Assembly (NCBI GenBank): GCA_910578115.1
Contig: CAJTPO010000036.1
Coordinates: 1-45,805, forward strand
DNA from: an uncultured Lachnospiraceae bacterium
GTDB taxonomy: Bacteria; Bacillota; Clostridia; Lachnospirales; Lachnospiraceae
DNA: 45,805 nt
Reading direction: 5' to 3'
A program made the position numbers and the translations under genes. Below are positions 1 to 7,748 of the stretch, one piece after another. Numbering within the stretch: position 1 is the stretch's first letter; each line of letters starts with the position of its first letter. The notes under the pieces are model-generated. The model ran no database searches. It was not told the DNA's origin and saw nothing but the letters and a program-made list of their open reading frames with translations.

Positions 1-534
1 TACCTTCCTCTTAGCGGGTGCTATTAAAGTTATTTTAATAAATAAACGCATTATAATTCTTTGTAAATAACGTTCCTCATCCCTTATACCAGATTTTTCT
101 TCTATGGACTGCTCTATTAGTTCTTCCGTAGATGCTAAGATCTCAATAAGTTCATCACAGCTAAAACTGCCTCTTTCCACAGGTTCAGACAGGTCATATT
201 TTTTTACAATTGCTTCTTTATAATCTTTATAATCATAATCAGTAAAAATATCCGGAAGTTTATCTGTTCTACTTAAATAATCGTAAAAGCTTTTTAATGC
301 TTCCAGATGTGCCTCCATAGTAGAACGGGTATTCAATTCACCTTTTTCTATTCTATAATATCCTATACAATCTTCCACTACATTTTTATCTATCACCTTC
401 GGACGATTCTCTAAACCTGCCACTTTTAAGTAATCTATAAATTTATCTACATGCTTTCTATAAGAATGTTTATTTTTAAGAAGTTCTATGCAATCTTCAA
501 AATACATATCTCTAAATCTCTCCATTTCACCCAT
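1..534 (-). CDS. Tyrosine-type recombinase/integrase, N-terminal part, cut by window edge
   Basis: An open frame of 178 codons runs from ATG at 534 off the left edge with no stop. The N-terminal 100 or so residues are helical and charged and look like the SAM-like core-binding domain of phage integrases. The last visible residues (LFIKITLIAPAKRKV) resemble the start of the catalytic domain around the first active-site Arg. The catalytic Arg/His/Tyr region lies outside the window, so activity cannot be judged. A good ribosome binding site (GAAGGA) and a consensus promoter precede it. It sits directly downstream of an spmA 3' fragment and is the only recombinase visible in the island, so it probably drives insertion at spmA (inference). 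Confidence 0.65.
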   Translation of the reverse strand, partial: MGEMERFRDMYFEDCIELLKNKHSYRKHVDKFIDYLKVAGLENRPKVIDKNVVEDCIGYYRIEKGELNTRSTMEAHLEALKSFYDYLSRTDKLPDIFTDYDYKDYKEAIVKKYDLSEPVERGSFSCDELIEILASTEELIEQSIEEKSGIRDEERYLQRIIMRLFIKITLIAPAKRKV

Positions 535-568
535 GTCACATTCCTTCTTTCTATTAAATGTCAATTTT

Positions 569-597
569 ATTGTAATTTGTACGACCAAACTTGTCAA
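569..597 (-). promoter_or_regulatory. Promoter of the integrase gene
   Basis: On the minus strand TTGACA (592-597) is followed after 17 bases by TACAAT (569-574). This is a near-consensus sigma-A promoter placed about 35 bases before the integrase start codon. Confidence 0.7.
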
Positions 598-618
598 TAT
601 ATTTTGCCTGTGAACTGT

Positions 619-646
619 AAAAATGCGGAGAGCCTACACTCTCCGC
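619..646 (-). terminator. Terminator at the end of spmA fragment e
   Basis: A perfect 8-bp stem (GCGGAGAG / CTCTCCGC, 625-646) overlaps the stop codon of the spmA fragment and is followed on the minus strand by ATTTTT. A related hairpin follows the short spmA remnant at 5648-5674, which suggests this is the ancestral spmA terminator. Confidence 0.7.
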
Positions 647-1002
647 TTCCTACTGTCCTTCACCTTACAATACACCACCGCCACTCCCGTACTAACCGCC
701 GTCGCCACAATCGCCGGCGCAATAATCCCGGCCGGATTCACACTCCCATACTGGCTTCTGTACGCGATCATATTGACAGGTATCAACTGCAGGGAAGAAA
801 TATTCAAAATCAAAAACGTGCACATCTCATTGCTGGCAACCCTGCCGCTCTTTCCATTTACCGCCACAGGCAGCTCAACGGCGCTCTTACCTGTCTTGTT
901 CCCCTTTTTTTCTCCTTCTGCAAAAATGCCTCCCCTTTCCGAAGCAAACCCCGGTGTCCCCCGCTCCTCCTCCAGCTTCGCCAGTTCCTCCATCGCTTTC
1001 AC
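634..1002 (-). pseudogene. spmA: spmA 3' fragment (copy e), codons 112 to end
   Basis: The 122-residue frame matches the C-terminal half of the full SpmA encoded at 13032-13727. It shares KAMEELAKLE at the start, then NEMCTFLILNISSLQLIPVN and PAGIIAPAIVAT. The frame has no stop or frameshift, but it lacks the first 111 codons and begins exactly where the other fragments do. The hydrophilic linker (EGEKKGNKTGKSA) and the tail (KDSRKRRV) differ from the full copy, so it is a divergent allele and not a recent copy of it. It is a displaced gene end left by insertion of a mobile cassette and is probably not translated usefully. Confidence 0.9.
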
Positions 1003-1011
1003 CCCCCCCTT

Positions 1012-1029
1012 GTGTCAAGTTAATGACAC
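1012..1029. other. Cassette-end dyad (junction J1)
   Basis: GTGTCA-N6-TGACAC, a perfect 6-bp inverted repeat, lies about 10 bases from the first shared spmA base of fragment e. The same dyad occurs at 4642-4659 and 9773-9790 in the same relation to an spmA fragment. It is probably the recombinase-binding arm of an attachment site (inference). Confidence 0.6.
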
Positions 1030-1039
1030 GAAAGTTTTG

Positions 1040-1078
1040 AAAAAACCATCCATGCAATTTATCCAATTACATGGATGG
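1040..1078 (-). terminator. Terminator of KGGVGR operon, copy 1
   Basis: A perfect 9-bp stem (CCATCCATG / CATGGATGG, 1046-1078) is followed on the minus strand by TTTTTT, 18 bases past the stop codon of the ATPase gene. Confidence 0.85.
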
Positions 1079-1096
1079 ATAAGTTTTAATCAATAC

Positions 1097-3724
1097 CTAT
1101 TTCAGCAACAAAGACAGTACCTTGGGACGTGCACCTTTTTCGTACTTAAACTTTAAAGCATGCCTGATAATTTCAGGCAAATAATATCGGTCATTATCTA
1201 TTTTCAGATAACCCTCCTGTTTCATAATCTTTTCTTCCGCTTGAGTAAGATTAAAAGTATCCACCGCAAATGGTAAAACCTTTTTTTCTTCCGATGCATG
1301 CTCTAACTTATCAAAAATTGGTCCCAATGCCTTAATTTCATCTCTTATTTCGCCAATCTTATCATTAGAACATTCTGAAACCGCTTTTCTGATTTCCGTA
1401 GGCATCAAATATCTGTCATCATACACTGCTTTGCCTACATGGTCAGTTGCTTTCTCCAAAAATCTAATAATATCACGCGCCTGTAGCTGACCATTAAAAT
1501 CTGATAGTGCCGCCAAAATCCATCTTGAAGAATTTGCTTCATTAGATGTTGGCTTTCCTAGTTTAACTCCCCATAATCGATTAAGCGTCTCTTCAATTAT
1601 TTCTCCCGGAGCAGTTTCAATTGGTATATTTCCACGATAAAAATCCGGTACCGCTCGACTCGTCAACCAAGCTGCCAGTCTTAATGCCTCAGTATTAGAC
1701 CATTGCAATTCAACGGCACGGTATAAAGAATAAAATTGTTCATAATTAATTGTCAATGCATCCCGCGCCATATCTTTTCTCATAAAAATCATAAGCCCCA
1801 CATTGTGATAAGCTATTTTCACTTCGTCAACTAAATCTCTACATAATGCTCTAATTGCATTTTTTTCGTTTTCTGACGATATTGTATGCTCAAAAATCTC
1901 CTCCAGTCCATCTAACAAAAATACAATCTTTATGTGCTTATACTGCATTTCTTTCTCAAGTTCCGCCAATGACTGATATGTTTTATCAAATGCATTTAAA
2001 ATAACTTTTTTCCATATTTCTTTCCATTCTAAAATATCATGATCCCTTCTTACATGCGTTAACAGCATATCTTTACTATCTACATATACTGAATTACTAA
2101 TTTCCCCTTTCATTACACATTTATTGTAATTAGCTATGGCGTTTTTAATTACCTCGGGAAATCCTCCCGCATTTCCCGAAGCCAAAAGAGGAACCACCAG
2201 TATACATTTATCGTTACTCAGACCTGTCGATACTGGTTCATTTTTGCCCATACGTTCAACAAACATTTCCCAATATTGATCTCTTAATATTTCTCTATAT
2301 AAAAATGTTTTACCAGATCCCTTCGCGCCCATGATTACCGTATTGGGAATATTATTTTTAAATTTTCTAATTAAATTCTGAATTGACTCTGTCATTAATA
2401 CTTCAAATGTTCCATTCCCTTCTGCTGTAATTTGGTTTGCCGCAAACTCGTGAATTCTATTTATCACTTTGTTTCTTGATACCTTTAAATTATCACTCTT
2501 TGTCTCTTGAGAAATCATATAACTATTTTTAACTATTTCACAAATATTTTTGTAAAAATCTCTACCGCTTAAATTTGCCATTATTCTAGGCAATGTTTCT
2601 AAGTGTACAAGCTCACTGGCAAATGGAAGCTCCGTCACTATATTATCCGTTATAGAATCATCGCTTTCAACTATATTGGGATGATAGACAGCAACTAATT
2701 CGCTAATGATTTCGTCTGTATTCATTCCATTTTGCACCATAGTCAATAAAACTTCAGGTATTTTGGAATTCTCATTCAATGGCAGACCTTTATTCAACTG
2801 TTGTAAAAGTATTTCTGTTCCTTTAACAGACTGATAAGATGTTGATGACACAATATATTTTTTTACTCTTGGATCAAAAAGTATCGGCGCAGAAAACTCG
2901 CTTAGTCCCGCCCTCAAGTCAATCAACACCAACCCTGCATTTATTTTTTTTCCTAATTTTGATAAAACTTCCGCTAAAATATATTTTTTATTATAACTAA
3001 TGGCAAGACTTTCAGGGCTTGCATACATATCAAGTAACTGTTCCACATATCTATACGTTGGTAAGACAATATGCTCTGCCCTTCCTCTTTCTGTTTCTAT
3101 TTTAAAAGTTGATTCCGATACTTTGTCTGCAATCAATTCAATAATCTCATCCGTATTATCCTTTTCCTGCGTAACTTCCAAAAGATCCAAAAAGCTAAAC
3201 GCTGTTTCCTCATGCTTCATAGTAAGCCACGTTATTCCCGGTGCCTCAATATCAGCATCAATAACAAGAAGTTTTCGAGAATTCTCTATCTTGTTTAGCT
3301 CAGACCATGCTTTAATAAAAGCCAATAAAGATAATGTACGTCCTACCCCTCCCTTGTACGAATGAAAAGCAAGGACGGGAACTCCCGGCAATTCCTTTTC
3401 TATCAGTTCATTAAAATACGCTGTCTTCTGGTACAAAACATTCCTAAAAAGCGGTGTGGTTACACTATCATTCTCCTCATTTTGATCTATTTCAAAAGAC
3501 ACATCTAAATATTCATCCGATAAATCCAACAATATCTTCTCGTCATCATACTTTTCTCCAAAAATATCCCTTAATATTTTTTTGGCAGATGTCTCTGCCT
3601 GTCCTTCTTTTAAATGAATAATTACTTCATCGGTATATATTTCAGTATCGGAAATCACTCTCTTCCACTTAGTCTTCTTTAACAACAACTCTCTTTCTAT
3701 GTCTTTCCATGTATATAACATCAT
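1097..3724 (-). CDS. KGGVGR-motif ATPase fused to a second P-loop NTPase, copy 1
   Basis: This 875-residue protein has two nucleotide-binding units. Residues 1-115 match nothing I recognise. Around 124-130 it has KGGVGRT, the deviant Walker A of ParA/MinD-type ATPases, followed by LLVIDADIEAPG (153-163) as the second box of that fold. A classical P-loop, GAKGSGKT, lies at 466-473, with a Walker B VFLLDGLEE (601-609) typical of AAA/STAND-like switch proteins. The C-terminal 250 residues look helical. There are no membrane segments. It follows its 148-residue partner with a 4-base ATGA overlap, so the two are translationally coupled. The arrangement suggests a conflict system in which the ATPase controls a HEPN-like effector (inference). 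It is identical to the protein at 9858-12485. Confidence 0.75.
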   Translation of the reverse strand: MMLYTWKDIERELLLKKTKWKRVISDTEIYTDEVIIHLKEGQAETSAKKILRDIFGEKYDDEKILLDLSDEYLDVSFEIDQNEENDSVTTPLFRNVLYQKTAYFNELIEKELPGVPVLAFHSYKGGVGRTLSLLAFIKAWSELNKIENSRKLLVIDADIEAPGITWLTMKHEETAFSFLDLLEVTQEKDNTDEIIELIADKVSESTFKIETERGRAEHIVLPTYRYVEQLLDMYASPESLAISYNKKYILAEVLSKLGKKINAGLVLIDLRAGLSEFSAPILFDPRVKKYIVSSTSYQSVKGTEILLQQLNKGLPLNENSKIPEVLLTMVQNGMNTDEIISELVAVYHPNIVESDDSITDNIVTELPFASELVHLETLPRIMANLSGRDFYKNICEIVKNSYMISQETKSDNLKVSRNKVINRIHEFAANQITAEGNGTFEVLMTESIQNLIRKFKNNIPNTVIMGAKGSGKTFLYREILRDQYWEMFVERMGKNEPVSTGLSNDKCILVVPLLASGNAGGFPEVIKNAIANYNKCVMKGEISNSVYVDSKDMLLTHVRRDHDILEWKEIWKKVILNAFDKTYQSLAELEKEMQYKHIKIVFLLDGLEEIFEHTISSENEKNAIRALCRDLVDEVKIAYHNVGLMIFMRKDMARDALTINYEQFYSLYRAVELQWSNTEALRLAAWLTSRAVPDFYRGNIPIETAPGEIIEETLNRLWGVKLGKPTSNEANSSRWILAALSDFNGQLQARDIIRFLEKATDHVGKAVYDDRYLMPTEIRKAVSECSNDKIGEIRDEIKALGPIFDKLEHASEEKKVLPFAVDTFNLTQAEEKIMKQEGYLKIDNDRYYLPEIIRHALKFKYEKGARPKVLSLLLK

Positions 3725-4167
3725 TGTCTTCTCATCCCTTCTTTAATCCAGCAAGCAATATCATTTAATAAGTCCTCTACCTTTTCTTCCTTGTCAAATT
3801 GATTTACCAGTGTTTTAATACAGTATCGGTAAAACTGATGATAACTTTCTACATGTACAATATCTCTATGTACAGTTTCCAATCGTGGAAATTTAAAATT
3901 TCCCTGCTGTCCTAATTCTTTTAATATTTTCTCCAAATTATGGGATTTCAAAATTTTTATCTTATTATCATCAGTGCCTTCCAAAATTTTTTGAGGATTT
4001 TCCTCGTTCCATTTATCTAATAGTTTATATTTCAAACCGCATTCCACACTATAAACCAATAGTAATCTTCTACTGTTTATATCTGCATTTTCACTTTTGA
4101 GTCGTTTATATGACTGGTAATGCTTTTCGTACCCTCTTCTATAATCTCTTTTATCTGCAATCAGCAT
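3721..4167 (-). CDS. HEPN-like small helical protein, partner of the KGGVGR ATPase, copy 1
   Basis: The 148-residue all-helical protein has the stretch RRLLLVYSVECGLKYKLL followed later by HNLEKILKEL, a pattern I associate with HEPN-like folds. The canonical HEPN RNase motif R-x4-6-H is not clear; the nearest is HRDIVH. The catalytic assignment is therefore weak, and it could be a non-enzymatic partner. It is the first gene of a two-gene operon behind a strong promoter, and its stop overlaps the start of the 875-residue ATPase. An identical copy lies at 12482-12928. Confidence 0.6.
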   Translation of the reverse strand: MLIADKRDYRRGYEKHYQSYKRLKSENADINSRRLLLVYSVECGLKYKLLDKWNEENPQKILEGTDDNKIKILKSHNLEKILKELGQQGNFKFPRLETVHRDIVHVESYHQFYRYCIKTLVNQFDKEEKVEDLLNDIACWIKEGMRRQ

Positions 4168-4204
4168 TTCCTATATACCTTTCATTTGTCATCTGTTTCA
4201 AACA

Positions 4205-4233
4205 ATTATATCTTCTCTCACAAAATACGTCAA
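4205..4233 (-). promoter_or_regulatory. Promoter of KGGVGR operon, copy 1
   Basis: TTGACG (4228-4233), 17 bases, TATAAT (4205-4210) on the minus strand, about 40 bases before the first gene of the operon. The duplicate operon has the same promoter at 12966-12994. Confidence 0.8.
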
Positions 4234-4270
4234 CAAAGAGACTATATGCCTTGTCTAAATAATGTTAATA

Positions 4271-4636
4271 TCATTTCTGCTTTCTATTTTTTACTTTACA
4301 ATACACAACCGCCGTCAGCGTACTCACAAACGTGGCCACGATCGCCGGGGCGATAATCCCGGCCGGATTCACACTCCCATACTGCTGCCTGTAAGCAATC
4401 ATATTCACCGGAATCAACTGCAAAGAAGATATATTCAAAATCAAAAACGTACACATCTCGTTGCTTGCAACTCTGCCACTTTTTCCACTTGTATCAACGG
4501 GCAGCTCACTGCCATTCTTACCTGTCTTGTTCCCCTTTTTCTTTCCATCCTCAAAAATACCTTTCCCTGCCGAAACATACCCCGGCGTCCCCCTCTCCGC
4601 CTCCAGCTTCGCCAACTCCTCCATCGCCTTCAATCC
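4271..4636 (-). pseudogene. spmA: spmA 3' fragment (copy d), codons 111 to end
   Basis: The frame reads GLKAMEELAKLEAERG onward to KVKNRKQK. From 4271 to 4524 it is identical to the tail of the intact spmA. From 4525 to 4636 it differs by a few substitutions (for example TPGYV versus NPGYV). The frame is open and even extends upstream through the junction dyad to an ATG at 4723 (reading LTQGGLKAM), but that extension has no SpmA homology. It is the displaced spmA end that belongs to the cassette carrying KGGVGR copy 1. Confidence 0.9.
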
Positions 4637-4641
4637 GCCTT

Positions 4642-4659
4642 GTGTCAAGTTAGTGACAC
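4642..4659. other. Cassette-end dyad (junction J2)
   Basis: GTGTCA-AGTTAG-TGACAC, the same dyad as at 1012 and 9773 with one base changed in the spacer. It lies five bases from the first spmA base of fragment d and marks the end of the MNT/HEPN cassette. Confidence 0.6.
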
Positions 4660-4810
4660 GAACTTTGTGAAAAATATCTTGTAATAATAACTTTTCCTCT
4701 CTCTTATTGTTGAATAATACCAAAACAAGAAAATCAATATAATAAAAGCAGGATACATCTTATTATAAGATTTCCGCTCTTAACGATTACTGTGTATTTA
4801 AAATATCAGA

Positions 4811-5218
4811 TCAACCAACATCCTTAATTTGCGCCACTACATGTTCCTCTACCCTATCATAAAAATACTGTGCATTTGATATCTGTTCTTCAACCTCTTT
4901 TTTCGATATTACAAAATAGTCATTATAGTCGCTATCGCTACGAATATCAAAGGCTTCCGATATTATATCTGACATAGATATATCAAATATCCCTGTTTTT
5001 ATATATTCTTTACGAAAATAAGCGCCCACCGCAGAATGTTTTGAAAAGTCTATGGAACTTAATGCTAATACACTTCGCATACAATGAAAAACCGCATAAT
5101 AAGAACGATTTGCCGCACCTTTATAATCCGATATCTCTATCAATGCTTTTGCCGATATAATACATTGTCTCGCTGTCTCTAAACGATATATAGCTAAATC
5201 TGCTCTTGCTTTATCCAT
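4811..5218 (-). CDS. HEPN-domain protein (HepT-like toxin of an MNT/HEPN pair)
   Basis: The 135-residue helical protein has the family-typical stretch ANRSYYAVFHCMRSVL (residues 36-51), with Arg38 and His45 spaced as in the R-x4-6-H motif of HEPN ribonucleases. KHSAVGAYF and the C-terminal SDYNDYF stretch follow. Known pairs of this kind use the HEPN protein as an RNase toxin that is AMPylated and silenced by the MNT partner. The start overlaps the end of the MNT gene by 8 bases, so they form one operon with the MNT gene first. Confidence 0.8.
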   Translation of the reverse strand: MDKARADLAIYRLETARQCIISAKALIEISDYKGAANRSYYAVFHCMRSVLALSSIDFSKHSAVGAYFRKEYIKTGIFDISMSDIISEAFDIRSDSDYNDYFVISKKEVEEQISNAQYFYDRVEEHVVAQIKDVG

Positions 5219-5561
5219 AAATTCTCATACCTTCCTTTTCAATGTTTTGGTAAAATGGCTGGTACTTCATATTGTTTTCATAATCATCACTATTACGTGC
5301 AAGAAGCGAAACCATAATATCATTTTTTAAACCAATTCGGCTTGCAATTCTACTGATCTCTTTTCGTCTTTGTGTTATTTCTTTTTGATCGCAATTCAAT
5401 AAAATCATGATATCAACATCTGATTCCAAATTAAAATCCCCGCGTGCATATGAACCGTACAAAGTAATACGTTCAATTTTTTTACCAAATAATTTTATCA
5501 ATTCTTCGTATACTTCAGACATAATATTCTTTATTTTTTCTTCCACTTCTTGATACCTCAT
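5211..5561 (-). CDS. MNT-domain nucleotidyltransferase (MntA-like antitoxin)
   Basis: This 116-residue minimal nucleotidyltransferase has GSYARG at residues 36-41 and SDVDIMI from 47, which give the two metal-binding acidic residues of the polymerase-beta-like fold. In known MNT/HEPN systems this protein transfers AMP to the HEPN toxin. I chose ATG at 5561; an in-frame TTG at 5579 would add six residues. A promoter lies at 5597-5625 and the HEPN gene overlaps its 3' end. Confidence 0.8.
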   Translation of the reverse strand: MRYQEVEEKIKNIMSEVYEELIKLFGKKIERITLYGSYARGDFNLESDVDIMILLNCDQKEITQRRKEISRIASRIGLKNDIMVSLLARNSDDYENNMKYQPFYQNIEKEGMRIYG

Positions 5562-5596
5562 ATATTTCTTAAATCCCAATATCCATGTTTTTTATA

Positions 5597-5625
5597 AGTA
5601 TATCCCAAAAAACTTTGCTTCTCAA
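5597..5625 (-). promoter_or_regulatory. Promoter of the MNT/HEPN pair
   Basis: TTGAGA (5620-5625), 17 bases, TATACT (5597-5602) on the minus strand, upstream of the MNT gene. Confidence 0.65.
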
Positions 5626-5647
5626 CACTCTTTCACAAAAATAATAC

Positions 5648-5674
5648 AAAAACAGAGAGCCCTCAGACTCTCCG
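5648..5674 (-). terminator. Terminator after spmA remnant c
   Basis: A 7-bp imperfect stem (CGGAGAG / CTCTCTG) overlaps the stop of the remnant and is followed by TTTTT. It resembles the terminator after fragment e. Confidence 0.6.
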
Positions 5675-5746
5675 TCTCCTGTCCTTCCCCTTACAATAAA
5701 CCACCGCTACCGCCGTACTCACAAACGTCGCCACAATCGCCGGGGC
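5663..5746 (-). pseudogene. spmA: Truncated spmA 3' remnant (copy c)
   Basis: Only the last 28 or so codons of spmA remain (APAIVATFVSTAVAVVYCKG, then a basic tail and TGA at 5663-5665). The match stops abruptly at 5746, 30 bases from the stop codon of the next cassette's last gene, and no end dyad is present. A deletion here removed the end of the DUF262 cassette and about 280 bp of this fragment. Confidence 0.8.
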
Positions 5747-5775
5747 AACCCGCCCCAATAAATAGAATTCTAATA

Positions 5776-6621
5776 CTACAAATGTGTCCCAATATGCTTT
5801 ACAATAATCCTTCCACCCAATATCCCCTGTTTCCCTGGGAAAAAATAAATTCTGTCCTGCTTCTCTTTATCAATATTAAACGTTTTAAACTTTGTATGCA
5901 ATTCACAAACTACTGTTTCTTCCTGCCCTGTTATTTCATTTATTCGCGTTTCCTTTAATGCCTGCACTTTTTCTCTTCCCGCCTGTGGTGAACAGTCAAT
6001 CCCTGTATCAATAATAAACTGCTTTGCAATCTCCCGGTATGATTTATGATTTTCCAACATATCACTAAATTTTCTATAGTAATCATTAATGCAAACTAAA
6101 TGCTCTATAATTTCTTCTCGCATATCTTCAAACTTTCTATTTAGTGTATTTACAGTTGTCTCTATTTCCTCCACAAAAAATATATTCGGAAAGCATTCCT
6201 GCAAATCGTTACAAAAATCATCCTTCTTTTCTAACGCCAAATAATTCCTTAAACTGGCATAATACTCGGCTATCGTTGATATGTAATAAATGCTCTCTCC
6301 TTTAAACGACAGCAATAATACTTTAATAGCAAGCAGCTTTCCTATTTTCCCAAAGAATTCTTCATATTCCCCTTCTTCTTTGCACTCCGCCTTTTCCAAG
6401 CGTCTGGACAGTTCCCTTTTTATATCGTTCAGTTCAATCTGCTCCTTGGAATAGAGCCATTCCCAAAGTTCCGCTTTGTCTAATGTACTTTTACATATCA
6501 CATTTTGGATTCCATTTTTTTGAACAAACCGTACCAATTCCAATAAATCATCCAACTCATTTTCGGATGCTTTCGCAAAATCTTTTTCAATTTCTTTTTC
6601 CCACAGTATTACCTTTTCCAT
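5776..6621 (-). CDS. Unrecognised protein, third gene of the DUF262/ATPase operon
   Basis: The 281-residue protein is soluble, charged and mostly helical, with no membrane segment or signal peptide. I do not recognise the family. The C-terminal 30 residues (DRIYFFPG, then GGRIIVKHIGTHL) look like a compact beta unit and may be the functional end. The start is ATG 6621, with AGGAG six bases upstream; GTG at 6624 is the alternative. The start overlaps the stop of the ATPase gene (TGATG), so translation is coupled. It is probably an effector or adaptor of the ATPase in a defence module (inference). The gene ends 30 bp from a deletion breakpoint, so its cassette has lost downstream sequence. Confidence 0.6.
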   Translation of the reverse strand: MEKVILWEKEIEKDFAKASENELDDLLELVRFVQKNGIQNVICKSTLDKAELWEWLYSKEQIELNDIKRELSRRLEKAECKEEGEYEEFFGKIGKLLAIKVLLLSFKGESIYYISTIAEYYASLRNYLALEKKDDFCNDLQECFPNIFFVEEIETTVNTLNRKFEDMREEIIEHLVCINDYYRKFSDMLENHKSYREIAKQFIIDTGIDCSPQAGREKVQALKETRINEITGQEETVVCELHTKFKTFNIDKEKQDRIYFFPGKQGILGGRIIVKHIGTHL

Positions 6622-7745
6622 CACCTTCTCCTAAGTTCTCTCAGCGTTCTTAAATCCTCTTCCTCCTGATCCAGAAAACCTTCCGGCCACGTTTCCAAAT
6701 CCATTCTTTCGTTTAGACCAATGTTTTCAACTTTATGGTTTGTATTCCTTTCATTTGAATCAACAGAAAAGAAATTAACACTTATATCTTCTGGCTTCAT
6801 CGCTTTTTTTAGGGCAGCAATCCTGATTCCGTTTAGCACATGTTCACTGTGAGTTTCCACTATGACCTGAACTCCGGCCAACGCCATATTTGCTAAAAAA
6901 TATCCTACATGCGACTGTCCCTTTGGATGAAGATGCGCTTCTGGGTTTTCTACAAGAAAAACACTGCCGCTCTCTGCCATCAAACCTGTTAAAATAATTG
7001 GAAGAACATATGATATCCCAAATCCAAAATTATATGGTGACAAAAAGCCTGTATCCAGTGCAGGCTGCCTCAGACTCATTCTGCTAATTCTTAAATCTGT
7101 CATGTCGCCCGCATTTATTTCAATACCTGGTATCACATAATCCATCCAATATTCTACTTGCTTGCCAAATGTATTGACCTTTTTATCCTTGTTCATGCTA
7201 AAGCATCTTAAATCTTCCACTTTGCTAGTTCCAAGTACACTCAATAAATGTACTGTATTTTCACCATATACACCACAATTATCCACCAACTTGGAATCAA
7301 TCGTCTGATAGTTTCTTGGTCCCTTTCTTTCTGCATTTAAATAATAAAATCCTTTTGAAAACAGTCCTTTGTCTGATGACATTTTTGTAATATTATAACT
7401 ATTCTGGACAATCATCTCCATTGAACTTTTGCTATTCGAACTTAGGATAAATTCATATCCATCTATTTTCAAACAAATATCCTCACTGCTTTTAGAAGAC
7501 TTAATATGTTCTGCATCTCCCAGTTGTAATCCGTATACATCATTCAACCGAATATTATATTCTTTCACCTGTGTATCTTTAAACATCATTGCCTGCTCAT
7601 ATATCTGTCTCAATAAAATACATGCCTGAATCACAGACGATTTTCCAACCGAATTACTTCCCAGACAAACAGTTATTTTTCCTAATTTGATTTTCGTTTT
7701 TTCTGAAAAGCATTTAAAATTCTCTATAGTAAGTTCCCGATGCAT
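6621..7745 (-). CDS. AAA/ABC-type ATPase, OLD-like with DUF3696-like C-terminus
   Basis: This 374-residue ATPase begins with the LTIENFKCF strand typical of SMC/OLD-like ATPases. It has Walker A GSNSVGKS (29-36), a signature-like segment NFGFGISYVLPI (239-250), Walker B VFLVENPEAHLHP (262-274) and the H-loop ETHSEH (297-302). Such proteins couple ATP hydrolysis to a nuclease or other effector in anti-phage modules. No TOPRIM domain follows, so the effector function must come from a partner. It begins 3 bases after the DUF262 gene and overlaps the next gene, forming a three-gene operon. Confidence 0.8.
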   Translation of the reverse strand: MHRELTIENFKCFSEKTKIKLGKITVCLGSNSVGKSSVIQACILLRQIYEQAMMFKDTQVKEYNIRLNDVYGLQLGDAEHIKSSKSSEDICLKIDGYEFILSSNSKSSMEMIVQNSYNITKMSSDKGLFSKGFYYLNAERKGPRNYQTIDSKLVDNCGVYGENTVHLLSVLGTSKVEDLRCFSMNKDKKVNTFGKQVEYWMDYVIPGIEINAGDMTDLRISRMSLRQPALDTGFLSPYNFGFGISYVLPIILTGLMAESGSVFLVENPEAHLHPKGQSHVGYFLANMALAGVQVIVETHSEHVLNGIRIAALKKAMKPEDISVNFFSVDSNERNTNHKVENIGLNERMDLETWPEGFLDQEEEDLRTLRELRRR

Positions 7746-7748
7746 TAT

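Larger units (their letters stand above)
904..4524 (-). repeat. 3.62-kb direct repeat, copy 1 (KGGVGR cassette)
   Basis: This block matches 9665-13285 at a constant offset of 8,761 bases. Both encoded proteins (875 and 148 residues) are identical between copies, and the flanking non-coding DNA I compared by eye is also identical. First mismatches are at 903 (C versus G at 9664) and 4525 (T versus C at 13286). Both ends fall at the same point of the spmA 3' sequence, the TTGTTCC segment, about 100 bp inside the fragment. Confidence 0.9.

Noticed and set aside
623..1156. Plus-strand open frames opposite the spmA fragments (also near 4262, 9335 and 13023)
   Set aside because: They recur only because the spmA sequence recurs, and their products resemble no protein; the minus-strand SpmA frame explains the conservation.
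3000..3365. Plus-strand open frame of 121 codons inside the KGGVGR gene (and its twin at 11761)
   Set aside because: It lies wholly within a well-supported minus-strand gene and has no ribosome site or recognisable protein; it is a shadow frame.
4637..4723. In-frame extension of spmA fragment d through the junction dyad to an ATG at 4723
   Set aside because: The added residues have no SpmA similarity and no clear ribosome site; the open frame is probably chance.
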